Shown here: piece after piece, positions 40,024 through 47,715 of the stretch
How positions within the stretch are numbered: position 1 is the stretch's first letter
How the letters are laid out: each line of letters starts with the position of its first letter
Origin: G963668655 sp963668655
GTDB taxonomy: Bacteria; Myxococcota_A; SURF-8
Assembly (NCBI GenBank): GCA_963668655.2
Contig: CAXXPQ010000001.1
Location: forward strand, 434,001 to 498,000
Length of the DNA stretch: 64,000 bases
Direction of reading: 5' to 3'
Program-made: the position numbers and the translations under genes
The notes under the pieces: model-generated
Told to the model about the DNA's origin: nothing
The model's database searches: none
Seen by the model: only the letters and a program-made list of their open reading frames with translations

Positions 40024-41369
40024 TTCACGTCCTTGCCTTTCAATAGATCGTCAATCAGGCGGCGATGATCCTTGGGGAAGGCGGAACCGGAATAGACGAT
40101 CCGGCCGTTCGGATCCAGGAGCAGGTTGAGCGGAAAAGCCATGGCGCCCAGGCGCTCGACCAGCGTTTCATCCGGATCCATGATGACGGAATAATCGATG
40201 CCTTTTTCCTTCAGGAAGGCGGGCACCCGTCCGGCGTCGTCCAGGACGTTCACCGACAGAAGCGCCACCCGTTCGTTGTCCCTGTGGGCCGCCTGAAATT
40301 CCTTGATGAGCGGGATTTCCGCCAGGCACTCCTTGCACCAGATGCCCCAGAAAGGCAGATAGACCACCTTGCCGCGAAAATCCGAAAGCTTCTTCTCCAA
40401 AGGCGGTTCCGCGTCGATGTTTTCCGCGCCTTCCTTCTTTTCCGGAACCGCGTGAAAACGGAAATCCGGAAGGATCTCCCCCTTGGCGAAGGCTTTCACC
40501 GGCGGCGGACCGGCTTTATCCACGCCGGAAATCACGTAAAGCCCCCGAGCTCCGCTCGCCTCGTCGAAGAGTCCGGAAAACGTCGCCGCCTGGTAGAGGT
40601 AGTAGGCCGTCATGACGAGCATCAGCAGGGCGAAGCCGCGCTTGACCCATTCCGCCAGGTTGCCTTTTCCCTTCAGGCGCATGGCCAGAGTGGCCGACAT
40701 ACCCGCCACCACCATGAGCGTGGCAAGCCCGAGGGCGTAGACGAACATCAGCCCCACGCCGTAGGCCACCGCCCCCGCCCGGGCGACGTAGGTCAGCACC
40801 AGCATGATGACGGGGGCCGTGCAGGGACCGGCCAGGATGCCGCTGACGAAGCCGAAGGCGAAGGTCGTGGCCGCTCCGCCGCCCTGGGTGCCCATGTACC
40901 AACGCATGGCCTTGCGAAACGGTCCGGGCGTCTCGCCGCCCCGATAGGCCCAGTTTTGCAGCCAGGCCCCGGGGTCCAGGCGGTCGCCCTTCCAGAGCCA
41001 GACGCCCAGAGCCAGCATGAGCGCGGCCAGAATCAGGTACGCCGCGGGCGAACTGGCCAGCGCGCCGAAGATCGCCTTGCCCGAAAGCGCCGCCAAAAGT
41101 CCCAATAACGAGAACATGGAGGCCAGCCCCAGGGCATAGGCCAGGCCCATCAGAAGCGCGCGGCCCCGGTGGGTGACCGTATCCACCACTTTGCCGTCCA
41201 CGAACTCCCGGGTGCGCGCCGTGGAGGTGATGGTCCCCACCGCCACGGGAAACAGGGGCAGCACGCAGGGCGTGAAGCTCGTCAGCACACCCGCCGCGTA
41301 GACCAGCAGAAAGGCCAGAAGCGGCGAGCCCGACAGGGCGTTTTCGAAACTCTGGGTGAGGGCTTCCAT
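40020..41369 (-). CDS. CcdA/DsbD-type membrane reductase fused to a TlpA-like thioredoxin domain
   Basis: A 449-residue protein. The first ~260 residues form a six- to eight-helix DsbD/CcdA transporter with two conserved membrane cysteines ('SFTPCVLPLFPVAVG' and 'SGILAGPCTAPVIML'). After a linker, residues about 290-449 form a thioredoxin-like domain with 'VVYLPFWGIWCKECLAEIP' (catalytic WCKEC) and 'GAMAFPLNLLLDPNGRIVYS', the cis-Pro region. Such proteins bring cytoplasmic thiol electrons across the membrane and reduce periplasmic disulfides, for example for cytochrome maturation. The fusion makes donor and acceptor one polypeptide. It overlaps the next gene by ATGA and follows murB by 22 nt. 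Confidence 0.92.
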   Translation of the reverse strand: MEALTQSFENALSGSPLLAFLLVYAAGVLTSFTPCVLPLFPVAVGTITSTARTREFVDGKVVDTVTHRGRALLMGLAYALGLASMFSLLGLLAALSGKAIFGALASSPAAYLILAALMLALGVWLWKGDRLDPGAWLQNWAYRGGETPGPFRKAMRWYMGTQGGGAATTFAFGFVSGILAGPCTAPVIMLVLTYVARAGAVAYGVGLMFVYALGLATLMVVAGMSATLAMRLKGKGNLAEWVKRGFALLMLVMTAYYLYQAATFSGLFDEASGARGLYVISGVDKAGPPPVKAFAKGEILPDFRFHAVPEKKEGAENIDAEPPLEKKLSDFRGKVVYLPFWGIWCKECLAEIPLIKEFQAAHRDNERVALLSVNVLDDAGRVPAFLKEKGIDYSVIMDPDETLVERLGAMAFPLNLLLDPNGRIVYSGSAFPKDHRRLIDDLLKGKDVK

Positions 41370-41391
41370 GGATTCTCCCGCCGAAAAAGGT

Positions 41392-42372
41392 TCAATCCGA
41401 GGGCAGTTCCGGCGCGGCGTCCTCCGGCCAGATCATGACTTCCCGGAAAAGTTCCACGCCTTCCCGCTCCAGGGCCAGCCGCCGCATGCGCGCGGCCAGT
41501 TCCACCACGTCCGAGAAACTCGCTCGCCCGTCGCTGACGATGATGTTGGCGTGTTTCGGGTAGACGAAAGCCCCGCCCTCGCGCAGTTTTTTCGCCCCGG
41601 CCCGATCCAGCACCGCCCCGGCGGCCTGCCGCCGCCCCGCCGCCGAGGTGGGCGCGAGGTTCTTGAAAAACGAGCCCGCACAGGGTTCCCGCCGCCAGTC
41701 CGGGTGGCGTTCCCGGCGAAAAGCGCGGATTTCCTCCATGCGGTCGAGCAGGGCCCGGCGGTCGCCCGTTTGCAGCCGAAAGCGCGCCTGAAGGACGATC
41801 CAGCCGGTCTCCTTCAACCGACTATACCGATAGGAAAACCCGAGTTCGCTCGCCGAAAGCGTATCCTCCCGGCCCGTGCGGTCGCAGATGCGGGCCGATT
41901 CGAGCACCCCGCCCACGTCCTCGCCGAACGCGCCCGCGTTTCCGTAGCACGCGCCGCCCACCGTTCCCGGAATACCCGTGGCGAAAACCAGCCCGGAAAG
42001 TCCCGCCCGGGCCGCGACCTCCGCCGCCCGGTCCAGTTCCGCTCCGCCCGAGCAGGAGAGCGTTTCGCCCTCCACCCGGATGAACTCCTCGCCCGAGCGG
42101 AAAACCACCACCGCCTCGTTCAGGCCCGCGTCGGAGACCAGCACGTTGGAGCCGCCACCCAATAGCCGCCAGGCGATCCCGTTTTCCGCCGCCGCCCGGG
42201 CGAAGGCCGCCACGTCCTCCGGCCGCTCCAGATCCACCCGCAGGACCGTCTTGCCGCCGATGCGGAAGGTGGTCGCTTCGGCCAAAGGTGCATCCGGGCG
42301 GGCGAAGCGTCGCAACTCCGGGGGCAACCAGTCCAGATCCATGATATTCCTTTGTTTTCTTGTATTCGCCAT
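41392..42372 (-). CDS. murB: UDP-N-acetylenolpyruvoylglucosamine reductase
   Basis: A 326-residue FAD enzyme that makes UDP-N-acetylmuramate with NADPH in the cytoplasm. The FAD-binding core shows 'TTFRIGGKTVLRVDLERPED', 'WRLLGGGSNVLVSDAG' and 'GLSGLVFATGIPGTVGGACYGNAG'; 'GFSYRYSRLKE' and 'PCAGSFFKN' carry the Tyr and catalytic Ser regions, and 'AFVYPKHANIIVSDGRAS' the conserved C-terminal block. I kept the ATG at 42372 (GGAGAG upstream); the ATG at 42342 also has a fair ribosome site and would remove ten residues. It is probably the first gene of the murB, CcdA-TlpA, tail-anchored-protein transcript. Confidence 0.95.
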   Translation of the reverse strand: MANTRKQRNIMDLDWLPPELRRFARPDAPLAEATTFRIGGKTVLRVDLERPEDVAAFARAAAENGIAWRLLGGGSNVLVSDAGLNEAVVVFRSGEEFIRVEGETLSCSGGAELDRAAEVAARAGLSGLVFATGIPGTVGGACYGNAGAFGEDVGGVLESARICDRTGREDTLSASELGFSYRYSRLKETGWIVLQARFRLQTGDRRALLDRMEEIRAFRRERHPDWRREPCAGSFFKNLAPTSAAGRRQAAGAVLDRAGAKKLREGGAFVYPKHANIIVSDGRASFSDVVELAARMRRLALEREGVELFREVMIWPEDAAPELPSD

Positions 42373-42702
42373 GGAAACTCTCCGGAAGCCGGGTCCGCGT
42401 CTCCAAACCGGAATCCAGTCTAATCAAAGCCGCTTGTAAGCGCAAGGACTTGCTTGCCGAAACACATCCGCTTTCGGCGTGATGGCATCCCGATTTTGCA
42501 ATATCGGACGCTCCGGCGGGCATGCGCCCTTCGTCCTGTTCGACGAAAAAAAACCGAACCCATTTTCCGATCCGCCGCCTCGGATACAATCGCCATAAAT
42601 GGTTCCGGAATAGTTGACAACCACCGGGGGCAGACCATACAATGCCCTGTTTTTTATCGTACCCCTTTGACCGATTCGATTCGGTTTTTCGTGGAGGTTG
42701 AA
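42373..42702. other. 330-bp divergent region between murB and pdxS
   Basis: No convincing ORF. It contains the pdxS promoter at 42614-42643. A GC-rich segment (42480-42600) has short stretches reminiscent of repeat family 2 (GAAAATGGGTTCGG on the minus strand), but the match is too partial to call. Confidence 0.5.
42614..42643 (+). promoter_or_regulatory. Promoter of pdxS-pdxT
   Basis: A perfect TTGACA (42614-42619) and TACAAT (42638-42643, five of six) are separated by 18 bases, about 60 bases before the pdxS ATG. Confidence 0.65.
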
Positions 42703-43593
42703 ATGATGGAGAAAGTTGAAGGAACCCTGAGAGTCAAGACCGGTCATGCCGAGATGCTGAAGGGCGGCGTGATTATGGATGTCACCAACGCCGAGCAGGC
42801 GCGCATCGCGGAAGAAGCGGGCGCCGTGGCCGTCATGGCGCTGGAGCGCGTCCCGGCCGATATCCGGGCCCAGGGCGGCGTGGCGCGCATGTCCGACCCC
42901 ACCGTGATCGAGGAGATCATCCAGGCGGTGAGCATTCCCGTCATGGCCAAGGCGCGCATCGGACACTTCGTGGAAGCCCAGATCATCGAGGCCCTGGGCG
43001 TGGATTTCATCGACGAATCCGAGGTGCTTACCCCGGCCGATGAAAACTTCCACATCGACAAATGGAAATTCACGGTGCCCTTCGTCTGCGGATGCCGGGA
43101 ACTGGGCGAGGCGCTGCGCCGTATCGGCGAGGGCGCGGCCATGATCCGCACCAAGGGCGAGGCCGGAACCGGAAACGTGGTGGAGGCCGTGCGCCACGCC
43201 CGCAGCGTGCTCGGCGGTATCAAGCGCCTTCAGGCCATGCCCGAAGAGGAACTGATGGGAGAGGCCAAGAACCTGGGCGCTCCCTTCGAACTGGTGCGCT
43301 GGGTTCACGAAAACGGCACGTTGCCGGTGGTGAACTTCGCGGCCGGGGGCGTGGCGACGCCCGCCGACGCCGCCATGATGATGCAGCTCGGGCTCGACGG
43401 CGTGTTCGTGGGATCCGGCATCTTCAAGTCCGGCAATCCGGCCGCCCGGGCCAAGGCCATCGTCCAGTCGGTGACCCACTTCAACGACGCCAAGATCCTG
43501 GCGGAAGTCTCCAAGAACCTGGGCGAACCCATGGTGGGCATCAACATCGATACGCTGCCGGAAGCGGAGCAGCTGGCGCGGCGCGGCTGGTAA
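42703..43593 (+). CDS. pdxS: Pyridoxal 5'-phosphate synthase, PdxS subunit
   Basis: A 296-residue protein, the normal PdxS length. The ATG at 42703 follows GGAGG by about six bases. Highly conserved stretches include 'GHAEMLKGGVIMDVTNAEQA', 'ALERVPADIRAQGGVARMSD', 'VMAKARIGHFVEAQIIEALG', 'IDESEVLTPADENFHIDKWK', and 'VPFVCGCRELGEALRRI'. With PdxT it makes pyridoxal phosphate from ribose 5-phosphate, glyceraldehyde 3-phosphate and glutamine-derived ammonia (DXP-independent route). It has its own promoter and is followed by pdxT. Confidence 0.98.
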   Translation: MMEKVEGTLRVKTGHAEMLKGGVIMDVTNAEQARIAEEAGAVAVMALERVPADIRAQGGVARMSDPTVIEEIIQAVSIPVMAKARIGHFVEAQIIEALGVDFIDESEVLTPADENFHIDKWKFTVPFVCGCRELGEALRRIGEGAAMIRTKGEAGTGNVVEAVRHARSVLGGIKRLQAMPEEELMGEAKNLGAPFELVRWVHENGTLPVVNFAAGGVATPADAAMMMQLGLDGVFVGSGIFKSGNPAARAKAIVQSVTHFNDAKILAEVSKNLGEPMVGINIDTLPEAEQLARRGW

Positions 43594-43638
43594 CCCGGCG
43601 CGCGGATTTCGGCGAACGCGGCGGAAAGAGGCATCGGG

Positions 43639-44238
43639 ATGAGCGGGAACGGCGGCGTGGTCGGCGTGTTGGCGCTTCAGGGAGCGTTCCGGGAGCACCG
43701 GCGGGTGCTCGACCGGTTGGGCGTGGAAAGCCGGGAGGTGCGCCTTCCGGAGCAGCTGGTAGGCCTGGGCGGACTGATTCTGCCCGGCGGGGAATCCGTG
43801 GCCATCGGCAAGCTGATGGTGGAATGGAAACTCCTGGACGCGGTGCGGGACTTCGCCCTTTCGGGACAGCCCGTCTGGGGCACCTGCGCCGGGGCGATTC
43901 TTCTGGCCGACCGGGTGGAGGAGCGCGGCCGTGAGATCGAGCAGCCGCTTCTGGACGTGCTCGCCATGACCGCCCGGCGCAACGCCTTCGGACGGCAGCG
44001 GGAGAGCTTCGAGGCGGACCTGCCCATCCTGGGGCAGGAAACGCCGTTTCGGGCGGTGTTCATTCGTGCGCCCCAACTTTTGCCCAGGACCGATGACATC
44101 GAGGTGCTGGCGACGGTGGACGCAGAACCCGTCTTTTTGCGCAAGAACAAGATTCTGGCGGCCAGCTTCCACCCGGAACTGACCGGCGATACGCGGCTGC
44201 ACGAATTGTTCGTGCGGCTCGTGAACGAGAAACCCTAG
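43639..44238 (+). CDS. pdxT: Pyridoxal 5'-phosphate synthase, glutaminase subunit PdxT
   Basis: A 199-residue class I glutaminase of normal length. 'GVLALQGAFREHRRVLDRLG' and 'LILPGGESVAIGKLM' are PdxT signatures, with Ala where many have Thr in GEST. The catalytic Cys is in 'VWGTCAGAILLADRVEE', 'NAFGRQRESFEADL' is conserved, and the His-x-Glu pair is in 'LAASFHPELTGDTRLHELF'. It hydrolyses glutamine and channels ammonia to PdxS. It lies 45 nt after pdxS. Confidence 0.96.
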   Translation: MSGNGGVVGVLALQGAFREHRRVLDRLGVESREVRLPEQLVGLGGLILPGGESVAIGKLMVEWKLLDAVRDFALSGQPVWGTCAGAILLADRVEERGREIEQPLLDVLAMTARRNAFGRQRESFEADLPILGQETPFRAVFIRAPQLLPRTDDIEVLATVDAEPVFLRKNKILAASFHPELTGDTRLHELFVRLVNEKP

Positions 44239-44285
44239 ATCCATTACGGCGCTCCGCGAGACGGCGGGGCGGAAAACGAGGAAGA

Positions 44286-46187
44286 ATGACCCCCGACGAG
44301 ACGAACGACACGAACGCCGCCGAAACCCCCGTCCAAGACGCCCCGTCCGAAGAGACGGCCACCTGGGAAAGTCTGGAACTCACCCCCGCCAGTCTGGAGG
44401 CCGTGGGCCGCATGGGCTTCGACGCGCCCTCGGAAGTGCAGGCCAAGTCCATTCCCCGGGTGCATCGGGGCATCGACCTGGTGGTGCAGGCCAAGACCGG
44501 TTCGGGCAAGACGCTGGCCTTCGGCCTGCCCATCCTGGAACGGCTGGACCCGGAAAAGAAAGCCGTGCAGTCCCTGGTCCTCTGCCCCACGCGGGAACTG
44601 GCGGTGCAGGTTTCCGAGGAAATCACGCGGGCCGGAGCCCTGGGCAACCGCACTGTGGTGCCCGTCTTCGGCGGCGCATCCATGAACGCCCAGATCGAGC
44701 GCATCCGGAACGGCGCCCAGGTCGTGGTGGGAACGCCGGGGCGCATCCTGGATCACCTCCGGCGCGGCACGCTTACGCTGGACCGGGCCTGGATGGTGGT
44801 GCTGGACGAGGCGGACGAGATGCTGGACCGGGGCTTTCTGCCCGATGTCATGCGCATCCTGGAGCACACCCCCGCCGACAAGCAGACCATGTTCTTCTCG
44901 GCCACCATTCCGGCTCAGATTCAAAGCATGGCGGAACGCTATATGAAGGATCCGGAGAAGGTCATCATCGGCAAGGCCGGGCTGTCGATCAACTACGACA
45001 TCCATCACAGCTTTTACAAGACGGGCCGCTTCTACAAGTTCGTCACGCTGGTGAACATTCTTCACGCCCTGCCGCGCACGAAGACGTTGGTGTTCTGCAA
45101 CCAGAAATCGGAAACCGAATCCGTGGCCGAGTCGCTTTACAACGAAGGTTTCGCCGCCGGATACATCAGCGGCGACCTGAGCCAGCACGTGCGCACGCGC
45201 ATGCTGGACATGTTCAAGGACGGCAGCATCGACATCCTGGTGGCCACGGACGTGGCGGCGCGGGGCATCGACGTTTTCGGCATCAGCCACGTCATCAACT
45301 ACGACATCCCCGAGAACAAGGAGATGTACGTTCATCGCACGGGTCGCACGGGCCGCGCCGGACGGCGGGGCGAGGCCCTCTCCATCATCGGTCCGGCCGA
45401 GCTTCTGGGCATCGGATCCATTCAGAAAAGCATGGGATTCCAGTTCGAGGAGCGTTCGGTTCCGGACGAGGCGGAGGTGAATTCCGCCTTGCGCAACACG
45501 TTTTTCGACCGGTTGAAACTGATGGAGGAGGACGGACATCCGGACGACCTGTCGCTTCTGGCCGACGAAATCCTTGAGCGTGTGGAGCCTTACACCGCCG
45601 TGGCGGGTCTTCTGACCTTCCTGCGCCAGCGCGGATGGGCGCTCATGAGCGGGTACGATCCGGAAAGTCCGGAACACAAGGTGGATCATTACAGCCTGGC
45701 GCGACTGTACGAGGAACGCAAGACCGTCAAGAACGCCTTCCGGAGGGACGTCCGTCCGCCTCGGGGCGGCTCGCGATCCGGTGGGCGGGACGACCGGCGG
45801 AGGGACGGCAAGCCGTCGGAACGAAAAACCGGCGAGCGGACGAAAAGAGAATCCGAAGGCGCGAGGAAGGAGCGTCCCCGGCGAACCTGGCTTTCCCTGA
45901 GCCTGGGCCGGGAAGGCGGCCTGGACGGACCGAAGGCATTGCTTTCCCTGGTCTGCCGGACCGGTGACGTAAAGAAAGGCGCCATCGGCAAGGTGATTAT
46001 CGAGGACAAGGCCAGCCGTTTCCTGATCGACGAGGATCAGGCCGAACGCGTTATCGAGGCTTTCCGCGCCGGCAAGAGCGATCCCCCGGCGGAAGCGGCG
46101 CATCTGGAGAAACCCGCGTCCAAAGAGAAGTCCGCGTCCAAACCCAAGGCCGGAGATCCGGAAAAGACGGAACCGGCGGGATCCTAA
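44286..46187 (+). CDS. DEAD-box RNA helicase with C-terminal RNA-binding domain
   Basis: A 633-residue ATP-dependent RNA helicase. Ordered motifs: Q motif region ('GFDAPSEVQAKSIP'), motif I 'AKTGSGKT', Ia 'PTRELAVQV', II 'VLDEADEML', III 'FFSATIP', then the second RecA domain with 'TLVFCNQKSETESVAESLYN', 'ATDVAARGIDVFGISHVINY', and motif VI 'HRTGRTGRAGRRG'. A helical spacer and a very basic Arg/Lys region (about residues 490-540) precede a DbpA-like RNA-binding domain ('ALLSLVCRTGDVKKGAIGKV', 'ASRFLIDEDQAERVIEA') and an Ala/Lys-rich tail. It most resembles DeaD/CshA-type proteins of ribosome assembly or cold adaptation. It follows pdxT by 47 nt. Confidence 0.95.
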   Translation: MTPDETNDTNAAETPVQDAPSEETATWESLELTPASLEAVGRMGFDAPSEVQAKSIPRVHRGIDLVVQAKTGSGKTLAFGLPILERLDPEKKAVQSLVLCPTRELAVQVSEEITRAGALGNRTVVPVFGGASMNAQIERIRNGAQVVVGTPGRILDHLRRGTLTLDRAWMVVLDEADEMLDRGFLPDVMRILEHTPADKQTMFFSATIPAQIQSMAERYMKDPEKVIIGKAGLSINYDIHHSFYKTGRFYKFVTLVNILHALPRTKTLVFCNQKSETESVAESLYNEGFAAGYISGDLSQHVRTRMLDMFKDGSIDILVATDVAARGIDVFGISHVINYDIPENKEMYVHRTGRTGRAGRRGEALSIIGPAELLGIGSIQKSMGFQFEERSVPDEAEVNSALRNTFFDRLKLMEEDGHPDDLSLLADEILERVEPYTAVAGLLTFLRQRGWALMSGYDPESPEHKVDHYSLARLYEERKTVKNAFRRDVRPPRGGSRSGGRDDRRRDGKPSERKTGERTKRESEGARKERPRRTWLSLSLGREGGLDGPKALLSLVCRTGDVKKGAIGKVIIEDKASRFLIDEDQAERVIEAFRAGKSDPPAEAAHLEKPASKEKSASKPKAGDPEKTEPAGS

Positions 46188-46196
46188 GCGATTTCG

Positions 46197-46335
46197 GCGA
46201 TGAAAAGGCGACCGTTCCCGAGGGCCGTCCGCCGCGCGGCGGTTCGAGGGACGCGCCGGCTGTGGCCCGAACCGGTTTCCCTTCGCCAAATCTCCCGCAT
46301 GGGCGCGTGGCGGATCGCTGATCGCAAATCAAAAC
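46197..46335 (-). repeat. Copy of dispersed repeat family 2
   Basis: Read on the minus strand this intergenic stretch parallels the copy at 62104-62262. Shared blocks in order are GGTT, GCGA, TTTGGCGAAGGGAAACC, GGTTCGGGCCAC, CCTCG, AACCGCC, CTCGGG and CGCCTTTTCATCGC. The inner GC-rich hairpin (CCGCCGCGCGGCGG) is different in sequence but at the same place. It lies between the helicase and methyltransferase genes. Confidence 0.7.
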
Positions 46336-46435
46336 CGTTCCAACCGAACAAAGTGCTTGCCTTTTCCCGTTCGGACTGCTCTACTACCGAGTCCCCGAAC
46401 GGCGGGGGAGTTATTGGCTTTTCAGGATGGGAATC

Positions 46436-47587
46436 ATGGCCGAAGACAGCATACGATACCACGCGACGTGTCCGAGAGGGTGCGAACGCTTTCTGGCCGA
46501 GGAACTGCGGGAACTGGGATTCGCGAACGTTGCCGCCGACCGCAGCGGCGCGTTTTTCTCCGGAGACCGTCTGGCCGGTCCCAGGGCCTGCCTGTGGTCC
46601 CGCATCGCCAGCCGCGTCTTGCAGCCCGTGGCGGAATTCGAGGCCGCCGACGCCGACCAGCTCTACCGGAAATGCCTGGAGCTTCCCTGGGAGGACCATC
46701 TCAGTTCGCTGAACACCTTCGCCCTGCACGGCATCGGTTCGAACGTCCGTATCCGGCATTCGGGTTTTCTGGCACTGAAGGTCAAGGACGCGCTGGTGGA
46801 TCGCATGCGGCGAAAAGTGGGGCGGCGGCCCTCGGTGGACCGGCAGAACCCGGACGTGCGTTTCGTGGTGCGGCTTTCGGAAGACACGGTGAACATCTCC
46901 CTGGATCTGTGCGGCGAGAGCTTGCACCGGCGGGGCTGGCGCATGAAGGACGGCGAGGCTCCGTTGAAGGAGACGCTGGCGGCGGCGCTTTTGCGCGCTG
47001 CGGGATACACGGGGCGGGAGATTCTGTTCGACCCCATGTGCGGATCGGCCACGATTCTCATCGAGGCGGCGGAGACGGCTCTGGGACTGGCTCCGGGACG
47101 GCGGCTGGAATTCGGTTTCGAGCGCTGGCCTACCTTCCCGAAGGTGCTGCGCCGGGAATTTTCCAGCATGCGCGCGGAAAGCGGGCGGCCCCGGATCGAC
47201 AGCCCGCCTCCCATCGTCGGGGCGGATCTCACCCGGCAGGCGGTGTCCCTGGGAACCGAGCATCTGCGCGCGGCCCGGCTGACGGAATACGTGCGCCTGG
47301 AGCGCAAAGACGCCCGCAAGGCGATTTTCCCAGGGGAACGGGGACTCTTGCTGACCAACCCGCCCTACGGCGAGCGCATCGATATTGACGACGACGTGCT
47401 TCTGGACCTGTACGCGGATCTCGGCAAACGCTGGCGGCTCTGGCCGGACGTGCGCCTGGCGGTGTTCTGCGCCAATCCCGGTTTTCAGAAGGCCTTCGGC
47501 GGAAAGGTCTTCCGCAAGCACGATCTGTTCAACGGCCCGCTGAAGACCTCCCTGTTCGTCTACGCCCCGCGCGCGGAAAAGAGGTAG
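46436..47587 (+). CDS. THUMP-domain RNA methyltransferase (RlmL N-terminal part / YcbY-like)
   Basis: A 383-residue protein. The ATG at 46436 has AGGA eight bases upstream; an ATG three codons earlier is less well placed. The N-terminal half is a ferredoxin-like and THUMP domain ('CPRGCERFLAEELRELGFAN', 'SGFLALKVKDALVDRMRRKV', 'ISLDLCGESLHRRGWRM'). The C-terminal half is the class I methyltransferase with 'DPMCGSATILIEAAETALG' (AdoMet site), 'GADLTRQAVSLGTEHLRAA' and the catalytic 'LLTNPPYGERID'. These are features of the 23S rRNA m2G2445 methyltransferase group. The length fits the single-domain form without the RlmK half. Confidence 0.93.
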   Translation: MAEDSIRYHATCPRGCERFLAEELRELGFANVAADRSGAFFSGDRLAGPRACLWSRIASRVLQPVAEFEAADADQLYRKCLELPWEDHLSSLNTFALHGIGSNVRIRHSGFLALKVKDALVDRMRRKVGRRPSVDRQNPDVRFVVRLSEDTVNISLDLCGESLHRRGWRMKDGEAPLKETLAAALLRAAGYTGREILFDPMCGSATILIEAAETALGLAPGRRLEFGFERWPTFPKVLRREFSSMRAESGRPRIDSPPPIVGADLTRQAVSLGTEHLRAARLTEYVRLERKDARKAIFPGERGLLLTNPPYGERIDIDDDVLLDLYADLGKRWRLWPDVRLAVFCANPGFQKAFGGKVFRKHDLFNGPLKTSLFVYAPRAEKR

Positions 47588-47644
47588 ATCGCCGCAACGA
47601 GTCGTTCGCGCGCGGAAACGGGTTCCGTTTCCATCCTTGGAAAA

Positions 47645-47683
47645 ACCGAAAAAGGCCGACGGGATGCGCTCCCGCCGGCCTTC
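47645..47683 (-). terminator. Rho-independent terminator of the cheW-MCP transcript
   Basis: On the minus strand a stem of AAGGCCGGCGGGA and TCCCGTCGGCCTT (one bulge) is followed by TTTTCGGTTTTT. It lies about 30 nt past the chemotaxis receptor stop. On the plus strand the hairpin lacks a good T run. Confidence 0.82.
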
Positions 47684-47715
47684 GTTCATGGGAATTTTAG
47701 AAGAACCCGCCCCGG

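Noticed and set aside
42480..42600. Possible fourth copy of repeat family 2 upstream of pdxS
   Set aside because: Only short blocks (GAAAATGGGTTCGG on the minus strand) match and the order of the others is not kept.
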